From: Rubricoccus marinus
Lineage (GTDB): Bacteria > Bacteroidota > Rhodothermia > Rhodothermales > Rubricoccaceae
Length of the DNA stretch: 64,000 nucleotides
NCBI RefSeq assembly: GCF_002257665.1
Contig: NZ_MQWB01000011.1
Span: forward strand, 62,001-126,000
Direction: 5' to 3'
Shown: positions 55,074 through 62,207 of the stretch, in pieces
Numbering within the stretch: the first letter of the stretch is position 1
Layout of the letters: each line of letters begins with the position of its first letter
Translations under genes and position numbers: made by a program
Notes under the pieces: model-generated
What the model was told of the DNA's origin: nothing
The model's database searches: none
The model's input: only the letters and a program-made list of their open reading frames with translations

Positions 55074-56288
55074 TCAGCTGGAGAGGAGGAGGTCGGCCAT
55101 CCTGCGGTCCAGCTTGTGGCCGCGGAAGTCCTCGTAGGCCACGTCTTCGCGGCCGCTATCGAGGATGCCGAAGGAGCCGCGGAAATTCCACATGGCCCAG
55201 CCCCAGCCCATCTCGCGCCAGAGGCTCGTGACATCGCGCATCCAGCCCAACGCGGCTTCATGCGGCGTCTTGTTGTAGCAGCCCCACTCGCCGACGTGGA
55301 CGGGCACGCCCTGATTGACGAGCGGTTGCCAGACCTGGACGAGTTGTTCGCGGAGCACCTCCTTGTTCCAGAGGCGGCCGTCCTTGTCGGTCATGGGCCA
55401 GACGGGGGTCTCGAAGCTCTCGAACTCGTTCTCGGGCACCCACGTGGCGGTGTAGTGCGAGATCATCTTGGGCAGGTAGCCGCGCGTGCTCTGCACGAGC
55501 CCGAGCGGGACGATGCCCGGGACGGGCGTCTGCCCGATGTCCGCGCCGTCGGCGACGATGAGGCGGTCCGGGTCGATGTCCCGGATGGCGGCCACGAGCC
55601 GCGTGGCGACCTCGACGTAGCGGCTCTGGTCCTGGTAGCTCCACGGCGGCTCGTTGAAGAGGTCGTAGCTGACCTTCTGGTTCGACGTGTGCTTGTAGCG
55701 CTCGGCGAGGGTTTGCCAGTGAAGCGTGGCCGCGTCCATCGCGAGTTCCATCTCCTCGCGCGGGCTGTCGAACAGCAGGTGCGGCTCCAGTTCGCGCCCG
55801 TTGACGCAGTAGCCTGGGATCCGATGCAGGTTGAGGTTGACGTGCAGCCCGTACTTCTCGCCGTACTCCACCGCCTCATCGACGGTGTTCAGCGCCTCCT
55901 CGTCGATCTCCATCCAGTCCTCTGGCGAGGACCACGCCCAGTAGGACATCGGGATGCGGACGAAGTCGAAGCCCAGTTCGGCGATCCACTCGAAATCCGT
56001 CTCGACGAACGAGCGGTCGCGGGCGCCGCCGGTGAGTTCGGTGAGGTTGAAGCCGCGCCAGCGCGGGATGCGTGGCTGCGTGCGCGTACCCGGGAGCGCG
56101 CCGTGCTGGCTGACGATGACTTCGCCGTCGGTCGAGCGGGCAGGCCCGGCGCCGGTCGCCTCTGGCGGCATCACGGCGCCGGAAGCCGGGTTCATCGCAT
56201 TTTGGGCGGCCGCGCCTGAGGCGCACCCGGCGGCGGTGGCGCCGAGTGCGGCGGCGGAGGCGGTCCCGAGAAAGGCGCGGCGGTCCAT
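55074..56288 (-). CDS. GH5 family enzyme with TAT-type lipoprotein signal
   Basis: The product is 404 aa. The N-terminus MDRRAFLGTASAAALGATAA has the twin-arginine motif DRRAFLG, followed by a lipobox ending AAGC. The GH5 domain has PRIPRWRGFNLTELTG, FDFVRIPMSYWAW, the acid/base Glu in SYDLFNEPPWSYQ and the nucleophile Glu in VPVHVGEWGCYNK. An endo-glucanase or mannanase is expected. TAT export suggests folding in the cytoplasm first, unusual for a GH. First gene of the unit that continues with GH26 and the epimerase-esterase fusion. Confidence 0.88.
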   Translation of the reverse strand: MDRRAFLGTASAAALGATAAGCASGAAAQNAMNPASGAVMPPEATGAGPARSTDGEVIVSQHGALPGTRTQPRIPRWRGFNLTELTGGARDRSFVETDFEWIAELGFDFVRIPMSYWAWSSPEDWMEIDEEALNTVDEAVEYGEKYGLHVNLNLHRIPGYCVNGRELEPHLLFDSPREEMELAMDAATLHWQTLAERYKHTSNQKVSYDLFNEPPWSYQDQSRYVEVATRLVAAIRDIDPDRLIVADGADIGQTPVPGIVPLGLVQSTRGYLPKMISHYTATWVPENEFESFETPVWPMTDKDGRLWNKEVLREQLVQVWQPLVNQGVPVHVGEWGCYNKTPHEAALGWMRDVTSLWREMGWGWAMWNFRGSFGILDSGREDVAYEDFRGHKLDRRMADLLLSS

Positions 56289-56301
56289 GGGCGTGCTTTT
56301 A

Positions 56302-56347
56302 TCAATTGACTGGAGTAAATAGGATACGTCTGCTCGTAAGCGCTTCC
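56302..56347. promoter_or_regulatory. divergent operator region between GH5 (minus) and GH9 (plus)
   Basis: The 72-base gap contains the perfect palindrome TCAATTGA (56302-56309) and AAGCGCTTCC (56338-56347), matching boxes at the other unit starts. AAGCGCTTCC ends 13 bases before the GTG start of GH9. Confidence 0.5.
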
Positions 56348-56360
56348 AACCCCTCCCGCC

Positions 56361-58832
56361 GTGATCCGCCTCTTCTCCCTCCTTCTCCTCGCGCCTCTGG
56401 CGGCTTTTGCACAGCCCGCCGACTTCGCCCTGACCGAGCGCGGCTACTTCGAGCGCGAAGGTGTGAGCGTGATGGCGTTCCAGGACTTCTACCCCGATAG
56501 CCACCAGGGCGGCATCACCGTCGTCCAGCACGGTATCCGGATCGCGGCCAACGGCGACCTGCGGCTCGGCGCCACGCCCGGGCAGTGGGACCCCGTCCCC
56601 AAGCAGGACAGCCGCGAGGAGGCCTCTGGCGAGATCGTGACGCGGCTCTCGTACCCGGATCCGGGCAAGAACCGGCGCGGCTTCAACCCCATCGAGTACC
56701 CCGACCTGGAGATGGGCTACGCCGTCCGCGCCCGCGCCGAGGGCGACGCCATCGTCGTCACCGTAGACCTCGACACGCCGCTTCCCACCGAGTACGTGGG
56801 GCAGGTCGGCTTCATCCTGGAGCTGTTCCCCGTGGACCTCTTCGGCAAGAGTTGGATGCTCGGCGACGCCAGAGGCCAGTTCCCGCGCCAACCCAACGGC
56901 CCGACTGCCCGCAGCGCCTCAGGCGAGGCCGAGGCCATCCCCTTCGCCAGAGGCCGCAGCCTGACTGTCGCGCCGGAGACGGACGACCTCCGCTTGACCA
57001 TCGAGAGCCGAACGGGGGAACTGGCTCTGCTAGATGGGCGCACCCTGCACAACAACGGCTGGTTCATCGTGCGCGAGACGGTCCCGGCGGGCGCCACCTC
57101 TGGCGCCATCGAGTGGACGATCCGGCCACACGCGATTCCCGGCTGGGTGCGCCCTCCCGTCGTGCAGGTCTCACAGGTCGGCTACCACCCGGCGCAGCGG
57201 AAGACGGCCGTGATCGAGCACGACGCGCGCGATACCGAGTCCACGCCCGCGCGCCTCGTCCGCATCACGGCCTCTGGCGCCGAGACCATCCGCGAGGCCA
57301 CGCCAGAGGCCTGGGACGGCGACTTCCTGCGGTACGACTACCGCCTCTTCGACTTCTCGGACGTGACCCAGCCCGGCCTCTACGCCATCGAATACCGCGG
57401 CGAACGGACGCACGCGTTCCAGATCTCGCCAGAGGTCTACGCCCGCGACGTGTGGCAGCCGACCGTGGACTACTTCCTGCCGGTCCAGATGTGCCACATG
57501 CGCGTGGAGGACCCCTACCGCCTCTGGCACGGTGCCTGCCACCTGGACGACGCCCGCATGGCGCCCGCCGATTCGAACCACTTCGACGGCTACGTGCAGG
57601 GCGCGGAGCTTCTGGCGCCGTTCGAGCACAACGACCGCGTGCCCGGCCTCGACGTCGGCGGCTGGCACGACGCGGGCGACGACGACCTCCGCATCGAGTC
57701 GCAGGCGGACGAGGTGTGGGTCCTCGCCTCGGCTTACGAAGCCTTCGACGCGCTCCGCGACTACGACGACACCACGATCCGCCAGCAGGATCGGTTCGTC
57801 AAGATCCACCAGCCCGACGGCGTCCCGGACCTGCTCCAGCAGATCGAGCACGGCACGATGAACATCGTCGGCGGCGTGCGCTCGTTGGGCCGGTTCTACC
57901 GCGGCGTCATCGTGCCCACGCTGGAGCAGTACCGCATGATCGGCGACTTCGCGGGCAGCACCGACAACCTCGCCTACGACCCCGACCTCGCGCCAGAGGC
58001 CCGGACCGCCACGGCCTCTGGCGTGGCGGACGACCGGATGGTGTTCACCGAGCAGAACGCTGGGCACGAGTACAAGGGCATCGCCGCGCTCGCCATCGCC
58101 GCCCGCGTGCTGGCCGAGTACAACCCGCCTCTGGCGCGAGAGGCCCGCGAGGCCGCCGAGAGACTTTGGGCCGCTCCGCGCGACGATTCCCGTGGCTTCG
58201 CCGACAAGGTCGCCGCGGGCGTCGAGTTGTTCCTCACGACGGGCGGCGACCGCTACCGCCAGTGGCTTCTGGCGAGCCAGGACCAGATCGTCGCCCAGAT
58301 CGGTCGGACCGGCTGGACCGTCGGCCGCGCGGTTCCGCGTCTTGGCGACGCCGGGTTCGAGCGCGCCGTCCGCCAAGCCGTCGCGTCCGACTTCTCGGCC
58401 ACCGCCGAGGCCCAGCGGAGCACGCCGTACGGCGTCCCCTACGAGCCCAACATCTGGGGCGCGGGCTGGGACATCCAGGCCTTCGGCGTGCGGCAGTACT
58501 TCCTGCACCGCGCCTTCCCCGAGACCGTCAGCGCGGAGTACATGCTCAACGCGCTCAACTTCATTCTCGGCGTCCACCCCGGCGCCAACACCGCCTCGTT
58601 CGCCTCTGGCGTCGGCGCCCACTCCGTGGAGCGTGGCTACGGCCTCAACCGCGCCGACTACGCCTACATCCCCGGCGGCGTCGCCAGCGGCACGGCGCTC
58701 ATCCGGCCGGACTTCCCCGAGTTGAAGGACTTCCCGTACCTCTGGCAGCAGGCCGAGTACGTTATGGGCGGCGGCGCGACGCACTTCATGGTCCTCGCCC
58801 TCGCGGCGGACCAGATCCTCAACGCGGAGTAG
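56361..58832 (+). CDS. GH9 enzyme with an extra N-terminal domain
   Basis: The product is 823 aa and starts with GTG at 56361, directly before a signal peptide (IRLFSLLLLAPLAAFA). Residues about 20-270 form a domain of unknown function rich in beta strands (HQGGITVVQHGIRIAANGDL; FNPIEYPDLEMGYAVRARAE). CelD_N-like Ig domain about 275-375 (VQVSQVGYHPAQRKTAVIEH). The GH9 domain has the Asp pair in GGWHDAGDDDLRIESQADEV, TPYGVPYEPNIWGAGWDIQ and LGVHPGANTASFASG, with a late Glu in WQQAEYVMGGG. This divergent GH9 type often acts as an exo-glucosidase or endo-glucanase on cello- or glucomanno-oligosaccharides. No T9SS tail. Confidence 0.87.
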   Translation: MIRLFSLLLLAPLAAFAQPADFALTERGYFEREGVSVMAFQDFYPDSHQGGITVVQHGIRIAANGDLRLGATPGQWDPVPKQDSREEASGEIVTRLSYPDPGKNRRGFNPIEYPDLEMGYAVRARAEGDAIVVTVDLDTPLPTEYVGQVGFILELFPVDLFGKSWMLGDARGQFPRQPNGPTARSASGEAEAIPFARGRSLTVAPETDDLRLTIESRTGELALLDGRTLHNNGWFIVRETVPAGATSGAIEWTIRPHAIPGWVRPPVVQVSQVGYHPAQRKTAVIEHDARDTESTPARLVRITASGAETIREATPEAWDGDFLRYDYRLFDFSDVTQPGLYAIEYRGERTHAFQISPEVYARDVWQPTVDYFLPVQMCHMRVEDPYRLWHGACHLDDARMAPADSNHFDGYVQGAELLAPFEHNDRVPGLDVGGWHDAGDDDLRIESQADEVWVLASAYEAFDALRDYDDTTIRQQDRFVKIHQPDGVPDLLQQIEHGTMNIVGGVRSLGRFYRGVIVPTLEQYRMIGDFAGSTDNLAYDPDLAPEARTATASGVADDRMVFTEQNAGHEYKGIAALAIAARVLAEYNPPLAREAREAAERLWAAPRDDSRGFADKVAAGVELFLTTGGDRYRQWLLASQDQIVAQIGRTGWTVGRAVPRLGDAGFERAVRQAVASDFSATAEAQRSTPYGVPYEPNIWGAGWDIQAFGVRQYFLHRAFPETVSAEYMLNALNFILGVHPGANTASFASGVGAHSVERGYGLNRADYAYIPGGVASGTALIRPDFPELKDFPYLWQQAEYVMGGGATHFMVLALAADQILNAE

Positions 58833-58965
58833 GCCCGCCTCTGGCGACCCGCCCTCTCCAGACCCCGCCTCTGGCTCCAGAGGCCCGTTTCTCGCCGTTC
58901 CCGCGCCTCAGCGCGCTGACTTCGCCTCTGGCGTCGGCGCCAGAGGCTCCCCCCCCCCCTCTCCC
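58833..58965. other. spacer packed with decamer copies and a hairpin pair
   Basis: In 133 bases the core GCCTCTGG/CCAGAGGC occurs five times. GCCTCTGGCTCCAGAGGC (58867-58884) folds into a tight hairpin that may terminate the GH9 message, and a second inverted pair lies at 58924-58947. A run of nine or more C bases (58949 onward) precedes the next start. Confidence 0.55.
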
Positions 58966-59973
58966 ATGCACCGCCTCCTCCTCCTCGCCGCCCTGCTCCT
59001 CGCGCTTCCCGTCGCGGCGCAAGAGGCCCTGCCCGCCCTCCACGTCGAGGGCAACCGAATCGTCGACGAAGCGGGCGCGACCGTGATCTTGCGTGGCGTC
59101 TCGTTCTCTGACCCCGACAAGCTGGAGAGCCAGGGCCACTGGGACGACGAGTACTTCGCCACCGCCGCCGACTGGGGTGCCAACGTCGTCCGCTTCCCGA
59201 TCCACCCGCGCGCGTGGCGCGAGCGCGGCGAGGCGGCTTACCTCGCGCTCGTGGACGCGGGGGTCGAACTCGCCGCCGAGCATGGCCTGTACGTCATCCT
59301 CGATTGGCATTCCATCGGCAACCTCCGCACCGAAGTATTTCAGGCCGACATGTACCAGACGAGCAAGGCCGAGACCGCGCGCTTCTGGCGCACCGTCTCC
59401 GCGCGCTACGCGGGCAACCCGACCGTCGCGTTCTACGAGCTCTTCAACGAGCCGACGAGCTACCGCGGCACGCTCGGGCGGCTGGCGTGGCACGAGCAGC
59501 GCGAGATGATGGAGGACCTCATCACGATCGTCCGCGCGAACGACCCCGACACGATCCCGCTTGTGGCCGGGCCGGACTGGGCGTACGATCTGACCGGGCT
59601 CCGCGAGGACCCCGTCCGTGCCGAGGGCATCGCGTACGTCGCGCATCCGTACCCGCAGAAGCGTGAGCAGCCGTGGGAGCCGAAGTGGGAAGAGGCCTGG
59701 GGCTTCGCCGCCGAGACCTATCCCATCGTGGCGACGGAACTGGGCTTCATGAACGCCGACGGCCCCGGCGCCCACGTCCCCGTCATCGCCGACGAGACCT
59801 ACGGCCGCGCCATCGTGGACTTCTTCGAGGCCCGCGGCATTTCGTGGACGGCCTGGGTATTCGACCCGGAGTGGTCGCCGCAGATGTTCTCCGACTGGGA
59901 CTTCACGCCCACCATGCAGGGGACGTTCTTCCGCGACGAACTCCGCCGCCTCAACGGCACCTCGGACGAGTAA
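58966..59973 (+). CDS. GH5 endo-glycanase, exported
   Basis: The product is 335 aa with signal peptide MHRLLLLAALLLALPVAA. GH5 blocks are VILRGVSFSDPDKL, VVRFPIHPRAWRERG, YVILDWHSIGN, the acid/base Glu in FYELFNEPTSYRG and the nucleophile Glu in YPIVATELGFMN. This compact enzyme resembles subfamily 5_2/5_46-type endoglucanases or mannanases. It belongs to the rightward unit with GH9 and the aldo/keto reductase. Confidence 0.9.
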   Translation: MHRLLLLAALLLALPVAAQEALPALHVEGNRIVDEAGATVILRGVSFSDPDKLESQGHWDDEYFATAADWGANVVRFPIHPRAWRERGEAAYLALVDAGVELAAEHGLYVILDWHSIGNLRTEVFQADMYQTSKAETARFWRTVSARYAGNPTVAFYELFNEPTSYRGTLGRLAWHEQREMMEDLITIVRANDPDTIPLVAGPDWAYDLTGLREDPVRAEGIAYVAHPYPQKREQPWEPKWEEAWGFAAETYPIVATELGFMNADGPGAHVPVIADETYGRAIVDFFEARGISWTAWVFDPEWSPQMFSDWDFTPTMQGTFFRDELRRLNGTSDE

Positions 59974-60110
59974 CCGCGCCTCTGGCGTACGCCTCTCCCC
60001 TCCCCCGCCAGAGGCCTCTGGAGAGCCCGGCACCCCGCCGCCGTCTGCGGGTACCGGGCCCTGTCTCCCTCATGCCTCTGGCGCCAGAGGTCCTACCCCT
60101 CTCCCCTGCG
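59974..60110. other. intergenic spacer with inverted decamer pairs
   Basis: This spacer carries CCAGAGGCCTCTGG (60009-60022, perfect 14-bp palindrome) and CCTCTGGCGCCAGAGG (60075-60090, perfect 16-bp palindrome). Either could form a transcript hairpin between the GH5 and reductase genes. If the reductase starts at the earlier ATG (60072), the second pair lies inside its coding region. Confidence 0.5.
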
Positions 60111-61124
60111 ATGATCTACCGCGACCCCGCCCCACCCTACCGCCCCGAAGCCGACCGCTACGGCGGCATGGCGTACGTCCGCTGCGGACGGAGCGGGCTC
60201 AAGCTGCCCGCCGTCTCGCTCGGCCTGTGGCACAACTTCGGGAGCGTGGACCGCTACGAGAACGCCCGCGCGATGGCGCTCCGCGCCTTCGACCTCGGCA
60301 TCACGCACTTCGACCTCGCCAACAACTACGGCCCCGAGAAGGGCTCCGCCGAGGAGACCTTCGGCCGCATCCTCGCCGAGGACCTGGCGGGCTACCGCGA
60401 CGAACTGGTCATCTCGACCAAGGCGGGCTACGGGATGTGGCCCGGCCCCTACGGCGAGTGGGGCTCGCGGAAGTACATGCTCTCCAGCCTCGACCAGAGC
60501 CTCACGCGCATGGGGCTGGACTACGTCGACGTCTTCTACTCCCACCGCTTCGACCCCGAGACGCCTCTGGCGGAGACGATGGGCGCGCTGGCGCACGCCG
60601 TCCGCAGCGGCAAGGCGCTCTACGCCGGCGTCTCGAACTACCCGCCCGAGGCGACCCGCGAGGCCGCGGCGCTCCTCCGCGAGCTGGGCACTCCGCTGCT
60701 CATCCACCAGCCCAAGTACTCCATGCTGGAGCGCGCGCCAGAGGCTGAGCTGTTCGGCGTGCTAGAGGATGAGGGCGTCGGCGCCATCGTGTTCTCGCCG
60801 CTGGCGCAGGGGCTGCTGACCGACAAGTACCTCGATGGCATCCCAGACGACTCCCGCGCGGCGAAGGCCACAGGCTTTCTGCGCGAGGACCAGGTCACCG
60901 ACGACGTGGTCGAGACGGTCCGCCAGCTCCGCGAGGTCGCCCGCACCCGCGGGCAGTCCATGGCGCAACTCGCGCTCGCGTGGACGCGGCGGCGCCCGGA
61001 GGTCACGTCGACTCTCATCGGCGCCAGCCGCGTGGAACAGATCGAGGAGGCCGTCGAGATGCTCAGCCAGGCGCCTCTGGCGGACGGCGAGATCACCGAG
61101 ATCGAGACGATCCTCGGCCGCTGA
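60111..61124 (+). CDS. aldo/keto reductase, YghZ-like
   Basis: The product is 337 aa. The TIM-barrel AKR signatures are FDLANNYGPEKGSAEE, VISTKAGYGMWPGPYGEWGS and VDVFYSHRFDPETPLAE, holding the Asp, Tyr, Lys and His of the catalytic tetrad, and TSTLIGASRVEQIEEAVEML for cofactor binding. This matches the AKR14/YghZ group (L-glyceraldehyde 3-phosphate or methylglyoxal reductases). The ATG at 60111 begins the conserved region (IYRDPAPPYRP); an in-frame ATG at 60072 would add 13 residues coded by the decamer palindrome. It may reduce sugar-derived aldehydes. Confidence 0.88.
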   Translation: MIYRDPAPPYRPEADRYGGMAYVRCGRSGLKLPAVSLGLWHNFGSVDRYENARAMALRAFDLGITHFDLANNYGPEKGSAEETFGRILAEDLAGYRDELVISTKAGYGMWPGPYGEWGSRKYMLSSLDQSLTRMGLDYVDVFYSHRFDPETPLAETMGALAHAVRSGKALYAGVSNYPPEATREAAALLRELGTPLLIHQPKYSMLERAPEAELFGVLEDEGVGAIVFSPLAQGLLTDKYLDGIPDDSRAAKATGFLREDQVTDDVVETVRQLREVARTRGQSMAQLALAWTRRRPEVTSTLIGASRVEQIEEAVEMLSQAPLADGEITEIETILGR

Positions 61125-61155
61125 ATCCGCACGGGCGCCAGAGGCGGACCCTGAC

Positions 61156-61180
61156 GCGCCAGAGGCCCGTCCTCTGGCGC
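61156..61180. terminator. bidirectional terminator built from two decamers
   Basis: GCGCCAGAGG (61156-61165) and CCTCTGGCGC (61171-61180) form a perfect 10-bp stem with a five-base loop between the convergent reductase and permease genes. It is the decamer in inverted orientation placed exactly at the end of both genes; the last stem base belongs to the permease stop codon. Confidence 0.6.
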
Positions 61181-62097
61181 TAGCCGTACATCGCCACGAC
61201 GGCGGCGCCCAGCGTGACCAGCCCGCCGCCCACGAGCCGCGAGTGCCCCGCCCCGCGCTCGCCCAGGAACACCATCCCCGCCACGACCGCCAGCAGAATG
61301 CTCGTCGAGGCCAGCGCCGTGACGTACCCGGCGGGCGCCTCGCTGAGCGCAAACTGGAGGCCCACCTGCTGGACGGCGTAGAGCGCGCCAGAGGCGACCA
61401 CCCAGAGCCACCAACGGCTAGCCTCTGGCGGCTCCGTGCCTGGCGGCTCGGCTTTCAGCGTCTCCGCCTCTGCCGTCTCGCGCAGAGAACGTGGGAGCAG
61501 CGGCGCCACGAGCGCCATCGCCACCGCCGAGCCCAGCGCGAGCGTCACCGCCCACGGCATCGGCCCGGACGCCGCGATGCCCACCCTGTGGAGCACCGTC
61601 GTGAGGCTCCACGCGAGGATGGACACGCCCGCCCAACGGCCCGCCGGATCGCGCGCGAGCGCCCGGAACGGTGCCAGCACCCCACGCTCCCCTCCCAGCC
61701 CGAGCTCGTAAACGCCAGAGGCCACCAGCGCCACGCCCGCGAAGGCCTCTGGCGTCGGCCGCTCGCCGAGCAGCAGGGCGCCGCCGAGCGTCACCGTGAC
61801 GGGCATCAAGCCGAAGAGCGGCTGCACGAGCGAGAGGTCGCCTGCGCGCAGCGCCAGTGAGAACGCCAGCGTGCCGACGATCTCCAGCGGGATCACGAGC
61901 GCGGTCGCGACGGCGTAGTCCGCGCCGAGCGGAGCGCCCAGCCCGCCCCCCACGAGGAGCGCGAGGAGCACGATTCCGCCAGCGGCCCGGTACGCCACCG
62001 TCGAGGCGATAAGGCCGCCCGCGCCCAGGGTCCGCTTGAGCGCCAGCCCCGTCCCGGCAGCGCCGACGGCAGAGAGGAGGGTGAGCGGAATCCACAT
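61180..62097 (-). CDS. EamA/DMT-superfamily permease
   Basis: The product is 305 aa with ten predicted helices in two EamA repeats (about 1-135 and 150-300). The start is IPLTLLSAVGAAGTGLALKR and the second repeat carries LYAVQQVGLQFALSEAPAGY and STSILLAVVAGMVFLGERGA. Substrate unknown; sugars, amino acids or nucleotide precursors are typical for the superfamily. It is a single gene, convergent with the reductase and divergent from the partial esterase. Confidence 0.85.
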   Translation of the reverse strand: MWIPLTLLSAVGAAGTGLALKRTLGAGGLIASTVAYRAAGGIVLLALLVGGGLGAPLGADYAVATALVIPLEIVGTLAFSLALRAGDLSLVQPLFGLMPVTVTLGGALLLGERPTPEAFAGVALVASGVYELGLGGERGVLAPFRALARDPAGRWAGVSILAWSLTTVLHRVGIAASGPMPWAVTLALGSAVAMALVAPLLPRSLRETAEAETLKAEPPGTEPPEASRWWLWVVASGALYAVQQVGLQFALSEAPAGYVTALASTSILLAVVAGMVFLGERGAGHSRLVGGGLVTLGAAVVAMYG

Positions 62098-62176
62098 GAG
62101 GCGCTAAATGGGGGGGCGTCGAGCCCCGTGAGAAGCAGACCAGGTAAGGTGCAGCCACGCGGGACCGGATATACTA

Positions 62177-62201
62177 AATTGATTGGATGAAAAGCGCTTC
62201 C
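62177..62201 (+). promoter_or_regulatory. candidate operator upstream of the partial esterase
   Basis: AATTGATT (62177-62184) and AAGCGCTTCC (62192-62201) repeat the two-box layout seen before other units. The second box ends seven bases before the ATG at 62208. If translation starts at the in-frame ATG at 62187, the box would lie inside the coding sequence. Confidence 0.45.
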
Positions 62202-62207
62202 ACCTCG

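Noticed and set aside
53123-55231. 702-codon plus-strand frame opposite GH26
   Set aside because: No homology and highly Arg/Gly/Val-rich, typical of antisense high-GC frames.
56300-56330. Standard sigma70 promoter (TTGACT ... TAGGAT) before GH9
   Set aside because: The two boxes are only eight bases apart, too close for a -35/-10 pair; the palindromic TCAATTGA is better explained as an operator.
58949-58961. Poly-C tract before GH5 as a phase-variation switch
   Set aside because: The run is outside the coding region, short, and in GC-rich sequence; no evidence for length variation from one sequence.
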